DNA of 11,354 bases. It comes from Cyclobacteriaceae bacterium (GTDB lineage Bacteria; Bacteroidota; Bacteroidia; Cytophagales; Cyclobacteriaceae). Position numbers and translations under genes: made by a program. This document shows, piece after piece, positions 6,389-11,354 of the stretch. The stretch lies in the NCBI GenBank assembly GCA_025363495.1, contig JANYDR010000009.1:1-11354 (forward strand). Direction: 5' to 3'. The notes beneath the pieces were generated by a model, which searched no databases, was not told the DNA's origin, and worked only from the letters and a program-made list of their open reading frames with translations. The first letter of the stretch is position 1. Each line of letters opens with the position of its first letter.

Positions 6389-7942
6389 TCAATTATCCAA
6401 CCCGCCTCTCCTCGTCGCCTTCTTTTGCTCCGGCCACGCACCAGGTTTGCCCGTCTTTACATCAATCGGCAATACACTTCTATCCCGTGAAGTTCTGTTC
6501 GGATCTTCGCTTGCTTGATAAGCCAATACAGCAGCAAGAATTGCATTGTTACGCACATCATCAAACACAATTTTGTCGTACGTGTCCCGATTGGTATGCC
6601 AGGTGTACGTTCCATATGACCAATTCAATGAGCTCAACGAAAATGCAGGAACACCGACGGCGATAAATGAAGCAAAGTCTGACCCACCACTGCCAGGCGC
6701 TCCGGGGAATTTGCTGTCAGTGATATATGAACGTGTTGTCTCGGGAACTTTTGTGAGCCAACGACTAATGTATTCATACGAATTTAAAAAACCCTGACCT
6801 GAAATACTGATCGCTCTTCCGGTTCCATTGTCCTGGTTGAACACTGCCTGAATATTCGGCATCATCTCAGCATGATCTTCAACGAATGCTCTTGATCCAT
6901 TAAGACCTTGCTCTTCACTTCCCCAATGACCTACCAATATTGTTCTTTTTGGATTGGGATATACTTTTTTCAAAATCCTTATTGCCTCCATCATTGTCAA
7001 TGTTCCTGTCCCGTTATCAGTTGCACCCGTCCCTCCATCCCAAGAATCAAAATGAGCCGACAGAATTACATATTCATTAGGTTTCTCAGAACCTTTTATT
7101 TCTGCTATTGTATTGAAGGTCGGAACAACACCTGTTTCTTTTGAATCTCCTTTCACACTGATCTTTGGGACAGGGCCCGTTTCAGCAAGACGATAAAGCA
7201 ACCCATAGTCTTCCACTGAAATATCTACTGTAGGAATTTTTTTTGTGGAAGCACTGAATATTTTATTTACACCGAAACCTTTTGACCATAAGCAGGCAAC
7301 AACTCCTGCGGCTCCCGCTTTCTCCAACGCAGCTGGTAACGTGCGTGTAGTGTAGCCAGTCTTCTTGATACGATTTGTCCAGGCATCAGTCTGAACAGTG
7401 CGTGCTGCCTTCATTTTTTCGAACGATTCTTTAGTGCCAAACTCCTCCCAGTTATAGTCGGGTCGGCCGGTGGGCTGGTTCATTGAGATCATTACGAACT
7501 TGCCCTTTACCGATGGAAGCCATTTTATGAAAGCCAGGGAATCGGCTACATCGGCAATGATAATTACTTCTCCAATTATAGCTTTACCGCCAGTTGAAGG
7601 GCTCCATGCCAATTGTGTGCCTTCCACCGTTTTAACTCTTGGGTAAACCATATCTATTTGGGAAGCTCCCCGCTCCCAGCCTCTCCATTCTCCCCACTTC
7701 TCGTTCCTGGCCGGAATGCCCCACGAAGTGTATTTGGCCACCGCCCAGTCATGTGCCTGCTGCATTTGTGGTGAACCAACAAGGCGTGGTCCGATTCCGT
7801 CAACCAGCTCGTGAGCAAGCTTTTCTAACTGAGAATTCTCAATTGACTCTTTAACAATACTTTCCACGACCGGGTCCTTTGTTTGAGCAATTGTCAAAAG
7901 GTGCCAGGTTAGCATCAGGGCAATAAAAAACGCTTTTCTCAT
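6389..7942 (-). CDS. Exported M28-family zinc metallopeptidase, carboxypeptidase Q-like
   Basis: A 517-residue protein with a signal peptide (MRKAFFIALMLTWHLLTIAQ, cut after about residue 20). The N-terminal part LAHELVDGIGPRLVGSPQM is typical of the PGCP/carboxypeptidase Q branch. Residues about 120-265 form a PA-type insert. The co-catalytic zinc site is complete: His297 (SAHFD), Asp309 (ATDNGTG), Glu344 with the general base Glu343 (GSEEQG), Asp371 (FNQDNG) and His449 (TWHTNRDT). SGGSDFASF at about 418-426 shapes the pocket. The expected activity is cleavage of dipeptides or terminal residues in the periplasm or outside the cell, for peptide scavenging. Length is normal for the family and no residue is missing. 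It lies 83 bases after the thiolase gene in the same direction and may share its transcript, though the functions are unrelated. The start has no Shine-Dalgarno sequence. Confidence 0.92.
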   Translation of the reverse strand: MRKAFFIALMLTWHLLTIAQTKDPVVESIVKESIENSQLEKLAHELVDGIGPRLVGSPQMQQAHDWAVAKYTSWGIPARNEKWGEWRGWERGASQIDMVYPRVKTVEGTQLAWSPSTGGKAIIGEVIIIADVADSLAFIKWLPSVKGKFVMISMNQPTGRPDYNWEEFGTKESFEKMKAARTVQTDAWTNRIKKTGYTTRTLPAALEKAGAAGVVACLWSKGFGVNKIFSASTKKIPTVDISVEDYGLLYRLAETGPVPKISVKGDSKETGVVPTFNTIAEIKGSEKPNEYVILSAHFDSWDGGTGATDNGTGTLTMMEAIRILKKVYPNPKRTILVGHWGSEEQGLNGSRAFVEDHAEMMPNIQAVFNQDNGTGRAISISGQGFLNSYEYISRWLTKVPETTRSYITDSKFPGAPGSGGSDFASFIAVGVPAFSLSSLNWSYGTYTWHTNRDTYDKIVFDDVRNNAILAAVLAYQASEDPNRTSRDRSVLPIDVKTGKPGAWPEQKKATRRGGLDN

Positions 7943-8025
7943 AATATTAAATAGGTTAATAAGTTAAAGAAAGGTGCTTTACTCCAAATAGGAGACATAA
8001 AAATGATGAGTGGTCTGACACGGAA

Positions 8026-9306
8026 TTACTTCTCCATGATCATTGTTATTCCTTGTCCACCTGCCGCGCAGACGGAAATAAAACCACGACCGCTACCTTT
8101 TTCATTTAAGAGTTTGGCCATCGTAGCAATAATTCTTCCACCGGTTGCCGCAAAGGGATGAGCCGCTGCGAGGCTGCTGCCTTTCACATTTAATTTATCT
8201 CGGTCTATGCTTCCTAATGGTTGATCGAAGCCGAAAAGTTTTGTGAGCTCAGCACTTTCCCAGATTTTTAGTGTTGCCAAAACTTGAGCAGCGAACGCTT
8301 CATGAATCTCATAGAAATCAAAGTCTTGCAGTGTTATGCCAGTTTTTTTAAGCATACGCGTCGACGCGTAAACAGGTGATAATAATAAGTTCTGCTGGTT
8401 CTTTACATATTCAATGGCAGCAATCTCAGCAAACGTAATATATGCCAGCACGGGCAATCCATGTTGCTTCGCCCAATCTTCACTTGCCAGCAATACACAC
8501 GATGCACCGTCTGTTAACGGTGTCGAGTTACCTGCTGTCAGAGTTCCGTTTACTTTATCAAATGCTGGTTTAAGCTTGGCAAGTTTTTCCACACTTGAAT
8601 CACTCCGAACATTGTTGTCTTTCTCTAGCCCGGCAAACGGAGTTAGCATGTCTTTAAAGAAACCTTCCTCATAAGCTTTTGTCATCTTTTGATGGCTTTG
8701 TAATGAAAAGGCATCCTGATCCTCACGCGATATGCCATAATACTTAGCGGTCATCTCGGTGTGTCCACCCATGGCCAGACCTGTGCGAGGCTCAACATTG
8801 GCGGGAGCAACAGGATAAATATCTTTCAATCTTATTTTCAGAATTTGCTTGAGCCTGTCGCCGGTAGTTTTTGCTCTTCGTGCCGCCAATAATATTTTTC
8901 TTAGCTTCTCTCCTAATACTAATGGAACATTACTCGTTGAGTCCGCACCGCCAGCAATTCCCACTTCGATTTGACCGAGGGCTATCTTATTGGCTATATA
9001 AACAGCGGCTTCAATTCCGGTATCACACGCCTGCTGAATATCACACGCAGGAGTTGCCGGATCGAGTGATGTGCTCATAACAGATTCTCTCATGAGATTA
9101 AATTCCCAGCTATGTTTGATCACTGCCCCGCCCGCAACTTCACCTAATAGTTGTCCATCCAGATGGTAGCGATCAATCAATCCTTTTATTGAGGCCACCA
9201 TCATGTCCTGATTACTTGCATTTGCGTATGCTGTATTCTGGCGTGCAAACGGAATGCGGTTATATCCCACTACCGCTACTTTTCTAGTTTGTTTGTTGGG
9301 GAGCAT
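8026..9306 (-). CDS. Acetyl-CoA C-acyltransferase (thiolase), FadI/trifunctional-beta type
   Basis: A complete 426-residue thiolase. The nucleophile is Cys94 in QQACDTGIEA. The C-terminal half has GNSTPLTDGAS (259-269), His335 in YEIHEAFAAQ, His383 in HPFAATGGR and the second catalytic Cys413 in SVCAAGGQG. The HEAF motif (rather than NEAF) and HPFAATG (rather than HPxGATG) point to the FadI / mitochondrial trifunctional protein beta branch, which thiolytically cleaves 3-ketoacyl-CoA in fatty-acid beta-oxidation; a biosynthetic acetoacetyl-CoA direction cannot be excluded. It acts in the cytoplasm. No hydratase/dehydrogenase (FadJ-like) partner is adjacent; the neighbours are a lactonase and a peptidase. 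A TAAATTTG element 39 bases upstream suggests its own promoter. I give no gene symbol because the pathway partner is absent here. Confidence 0.92.
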   Translation of the reverse strand: MLPNKQTRKVAVVGYNRIPFARQNTAYANASNQDMMVASIKGLIDRYHLDGQLLGEVAGGAVIKHSWEFNLMRESVMSTSLDPATPACDIQQACDTGIEAAVYIANKIALGQIEVGIAGGADSTSNVPLVLGEKLRKILLAARRAKTTGDRLKQILKIRLKDIYPVAPANVEPRTGLAMGGHTEMTAKYYGISREDQDAFSLQSHQKMTKAYEEGFFKDMLTPFAGLEKDNNVRSDSSVEKLAKLKPAFDKVNGTLTAGNSTPLTDGASCVLLASEDWAKQHGLPVLAYITFAEIAAIEYVKNQQNLLLSPVYASTRMLKKTGITLQDFDFYEIHEAFAAQVLATLKIWESAELTKLFGFDQPLGSIDRDKLNVKGSSLAAAHPFAATGGRIIATMAKLLNEKGSGRGFISVCAAGGQGITMIMEK

Positions 9307-9344
9307 TGTTTTTATATAAAATTAGTCCTGTATAGAAATCATTT

Positions 9345-9352
9345 CAAATTTA
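9345..9352 (-). promoter_or_regulatory. Candidate -7 element for the thiolase gene
   Basis: Read on the minus strand, 9352 to 9345 is TAAATTTG, an exact match to the Bacteroidota -7 consensus TAnnTTTG. It would place transcription start about 30 bases before the thiolase ATG. No good TTG is seen at the usual -33 distance, so support is partial. It lies immediately downstream of the putative lactonase terminator, consistent with a separate transcription unit. Confidence 0.35.
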
Positions 9353-9359
9353 TTCAATG

Positions 9360-9389
9360 AAAAAGTCACCGGATGCCCGTTGCCAGGTG
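9360..9389 (-). terminator. Putative intrinsic terminator of the lactonase gene
   Basis: On the minus strand, CACC-T-GG (9389 to 9383) pairs with CCGGTG (9372 to 9367): a 6-bp stem with one bulged base and a 10-base loop. It is followed by AC and then five T (9364 to 9360). It begins 24 bases after the lactonase stop codon. The stem is short, so efficiency may be modest. Confidence 0.45.
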
Positions 9390-9413
9390 CTCGAATAAAC
9401 GACTCAAATAAAA

Positions 9414-10310
9414 CTAGATCGGTCTTTCAAATTCGAAAGCGGGCATTCCCTTCGCACCGCAGTTTCGCAAAACAAAAAGAGATCCGGCTAATGGCTGCTT
9501 CTCAAGTTGCTCTTCGGTTAGTTCTTTTCTTGCGGTCGTGATATACAAGTCTTCCAGGTTGTCACCGCCAAATGTGCATGAGGTCACGCGTGCGACGGGC
9601 ATTGAAATCTTATTGATCTTTTCTCCAGTTTGGGGATTCCAGCGGCTCACCTGCCATCCATCCCAATGAGCAATCCAAAGCATACCTTCAGAATCAATGG
9701 TCATCCCGTCGGGATATCCATCTTGTCTGGGGATTTTTATGATTACTTTTCTATCGCTGATTTCTCCCGTACCTTTCTCATAGTGAAATGAGACTATTTC
9801 CGACGTCGGCGTGTCGATATAATACATTGTTTTCTGATCAGGACTCCAGGCCAAACCATTAGAAATCGTTACGCTTCCTATTTTTTTTGAAACAGATAGA
9901 TCTTTCTCAAGAACATAAAGATTTCCGGCTTTTGGTTCTTCTGTAAGTGACAATGTTCCTGCCCAAAAGCGTCCTTCAGGATCAACCTTGCCATCATTAA
10001 ATCTGTTATTTGGCAAATGAGCCTCCGGATCAGTAATCCTTTGAATTTTTTTACTTTCCCTATCAATGAAGGCAAACCCACTCTTCAAACCAGCTATAAA
10101 AGTTCCGTCACTGCAAATAGCTATTGAACCTACCATCTCGTTTAACTGAATCGTAGTATGCTTTTTCGATTCAATAGAATATTGATGAATATGTCCGTTT
10201 AAAATATCGATCCAGCAGATGACTTTGCGTTTTGCATCCCATACAGGCCCCTCTCCCAAAAGGCATTTGTAATCTAAAACAACCTCGGCTTTTGAACTAT
10301 CGTTTACCAT
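9414..10310 (-). CDS. SMP-30/gluconolactonase/regucalcin-like lactonase
   Basis: A complete 298-residue, six-bladed beta-propeller lactonase without a signal peptide, so probably cytoplasmic. The family metal site is intact: Glu20 (LLGEGPVW), Asn151 (ISNGLAWS) and Asp201 (YPDGMTID), matching Glu18, Asn154 and Asp204 of regucalcin. The substrate-pocket motif is RFNDGKVDPEGRFWAGT with Arg103 and Asn105. Expected reaction: hydrolysis of a sugar 1,5- or 1,4-lactone to the aldonic acid. The particular sugar cannot be read from the sequence. It is transcribed alone, with a promoter match upstream and a hairpin plus T-run downstream. A link with the propeller/cytochrome lipoprotein operon, through a lactone produced by aldose oxidation, is chemically sensible but unproven; the genes are separated by an unrelated peptidase and thiolase. 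Confidence 0.92.
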   Translation of the reverse strand: MVNDSSKAEVVLDYKCLLGEGPVWDAKRKVICWIDILNGHIHQYSIESKKHTTIQLNEMVGSIAICSDGTFIAGLKSGFAFIDRESKKIQRITDPEAHLPNNRFNDGKVDPEGRFWAGTLSLTEEPKAGNLYVLEKDLSVSKKIGSVTISNGLAWSPDQKTMYYIDTPTSEIVSFHYEKGTGEISDRKVIIKIPRQDGYPDGMTIDSEGMLWIAHWDGWQVSRWNPQTGEKINKISMPVARVTSCTFGGDNLEDLYITTARKELTEEQLEKQPLAGSLFVLRNCGAKGMPAFEFERPI

Positions 10311-10377
10311 GAATGATCAGGTGCTTGCGGAAATATCCTTAACAAAGAAATAAATAAAAAGCTTAATAAAAGATGAC

Positions 10378-10405
10378 CAAAGCTAAGAAGTATTGAAGTC
10401 CGCAA
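10378..10405 (-). promoter_or_regulatory. Bacteroidota-type promoter for the lactonase gene
   Basis: Minus strand: TTG (10405 to 10403), 17 bases, then TAGCTTTG (10385 to 10378). This fits the Bacteroidota consensus TTG-N17-23-TAnnTTTG with a perfect -7 box. The predicted start near 10371 leaves a leader of about 60 bases to the ATG at 10310. Confidence 0.5.
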
Positions 10406-10406
10406 G

Positions 10407-10440
10407 TTTGTCGGTTTGGAGGCTTTCAGGCCTTATATTG
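10407..10440 (+). promoter_or_regulatory. Weak candidate promoter for the phytase-like gene
   Basis: TTTG at 10407-10410 or 10415-10418, then TATATTG at 10434-10440, a one-base-short match to TAnnTTTG, about 20 bases before the ATG at 10460. It lies side by side with the oppositely directed lactonase promoter, so the two could compete. Confidence 0.25.
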
Positions 10441-10459
10441 CAACAAACTTATTGTCATT

Positions 10460-11354
10460 ATGGGCAAGCATAAATGGTTCTTTCTTTTATCGGCATTTGT
10501 TTTTCTGCTGCCCGGAATGGCTTTTCTTCTTCAGCCTTTACCCACGTCAATTACTTCTCTTCACTTCCTCGGAGATTTTGAAATTCCTTTCAATCAATCA
10601 TTTAAAGGAACGACAATCGGTGGCCTGTCAGGCATTGATTACGACCCAATTAAAAAAATCTATTATCTGATCAGTGACGATCGTTCGCAGATCCACGATG
10701 CACGTTTCTACACTGCCAAAATATTTTTTGATCAAAATGGAATTGACAGTGTTCGGTTTGTGAGAGTGCAAAAAATGCTACAACAAAATGGCAAAGCATA
10801 TCCAGGTTCCGAACTGGATCCAAAAAATACGCCTGACCCTGAAGCAATACGCTACAACGCTGCAAGCCGTCAGTTATTCTGGTCAAGTGAAGGTGAGAGG
10901 ACTGTAACAGAGAAAAATACAATCCTGAGTGACCCCTCTATTACGGTGATGGACCTTAAAGGAAACCACATTGAAAAATTTCCAATCCCCTTAAATCTTT
11001 CTATGCAGGCAATTGAAAAAGGTCCAAGAAAAAATGGTGTCCTGGAGGGGTTGACATTTTCATCGGATTACAAAACTCTTTTCACCTGCAGTGAGGTGCC
11101 ATTGCATGAAGATGGTCCTGAAGCCGATGTTATTGAAAATAATGCTTTCGTGCGCTTCTTTAAATATGACGTCGCAACAAAAAAGAATATCGCTCAATAT
11201 GCATACCATCTAGACCCTGTCGCCTATAAAGCAAATCCTGAAACTGCATTTAAGATCAACGGTATTCCAGATATACTTTATCTGGACCAGAACAGGCTAC
11301 TGGTAATTGAAAGATCTTTTTCTACTGGTCGGCTGCCATGCACGATTGAAGTAT
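10460..11354 (+). CDS. Exported 'esterase-like activity of phytase' family protein (partial, 3' end outside window)
   Basis: The first 298 residues of an open frame that runs off the right edge. It begins MGKHKWFFLLSAFVFLLPG, a signal peptide or membrane anchor reaching about residue 25. The mature part follows the pattern of the Phytase-like domain (PF13449 as I recall it): GGLSGIDYDPIKKIYYLISDD (54-74), then ARFYTAKI, DPEAIRYN (127-134), LFWSSEGE, NGVLEGLTFSSD (192-203) and INGIPDILYLDQNRLLVIERSFS (266-288). Each probably marks a propeller blade. The domain is named for an esterase activity reported in a phytase-linked protein; for most members the substrate is unknown, and none is assigned here. 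It probably acts outside the cytoplasm. The ATG at 10460 is chosen because the signal peptide starts directly there. It is divergent from the lactonase gene with 149 bases between them. Confidence 0.85.
   Translation, partial: MGKHKWFFLLSAFVFLLPGMAFLLQPLPTSITSLHFLGDFEIPFNQSFKGTTIGGLSGIDYDPIKKIYYLISDDRSQIHDARFYTAKIFFDQNGIDSVRFVRVQKMLQQNGKAYPGSELDPKNTPDPEAIRYNAASRQLFWSSEGERTVTEKNTILSDPSITVMDLKGNHIEKFPIPLNLSMQAIEKGPRKNGVLEGLTFSSDYKTLFTCSEVPLHEDGPEADVIENNAFVRFFKYDVATKKNIAQYAYHLDPVAYKANPETAFKINGIPDILYLDQNRLLVIERSFSTGRLPCTIEV

Noticed and set aside
7982..7995. CTCC-AAATA-GGAG hairpin downstream of the thiolase as a terminator
   Set aside because: Only a 4-bp stem and no T-run on the minus strand, so cotranscription with the M28 gene stays open.
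10416..10670. Plus-strand open frame of 84 codons
   Set aside because: It overlaps the signal peptide and first blades of the phytase-like gene in another frame and has no independent support.
10671..10922. Minus-strand open frame of 83 codons
   Set aside because: Antisense to the phytase-like gene, whose motifs are clear.
1..11354. tRNA, rRNA, CRISPR array, insertion sequence or prophage remnants
   Set aside because: I found no cloverleaf, regularly spaced repeats, transposase or phage motifs on either strand by eye.

Overview
The window looks like a chromosomal segment of a Bacteroidota bacterium, most likely of the Cytophagales. This is inferred from moderate-to-low GC, the protein families present (HEAT/cytochrome c lipoprotein, FG-GAP/VCBS secreted protein, cupin-AraC regulator, M28 peptidase), signal peptides ending in ...AQ, the near absence of Shine-Dalgarno sequences, and matches to the Bacteroidota promoter form TTG-N17-TAnnTTTG. 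I see no mobile elements, tRNA, rRNA or CRISPR. Eight protein genes fill nearly all of the window, and no gene-free stretch exceeds about 200 bases.

Left part (1-5294). Three genes on the minus strand read leftwards: a 1048-residue lipoprotein with a sugar-dehydrogenase-like propeller, HEAT-type helices and a C-terminal cytochrome c (1964-5110); a secreted seven-repeat FG-GAP/VCBS protein (754-1938); and a TIM-barrel sugar epimerase/isomerase of the D-tagatose 3-epimerase type (633 to beyond the left edge). An AraC-family regulator (5295-6185) is transcribed divergently. The shared 184-base intergenic region holds an imperfect dyad and a 9-bp direct repeat, a plausible operator. My inference is an AraC-controlled sugar utilisation module: envelope oxidation of a carbohydrate with electrons passed to heme c, followed by cytoplasmic epimerisation.

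Middle (6186-9413). A palindromic repeat element with shuffled arms separates the convergent AraC and M28 genes. On the minus strand come a thiolase of the FadI/trifunctional-beta type (8026-9306) and then an exported M28 metallopeptidase related to carboxypeptidase Q (6389-7942), 83 bases apart and possibly cotranscribed.

Right part (9414-11354). An SMP-30/gluconolactonase-type lactonase (9414-10310, minus) has a recognisable promoter and a likely intrinsic terminator. Divergent from it is the 5' part of an exported 'esterase-like activity of phytase' protein, cut by the right edge. The lactonase could hydrolyse sugar lactones of the kind an aldose dehydrogenase makes, which would tie it to the left-hand module, but nothing in the sequence proves the link.
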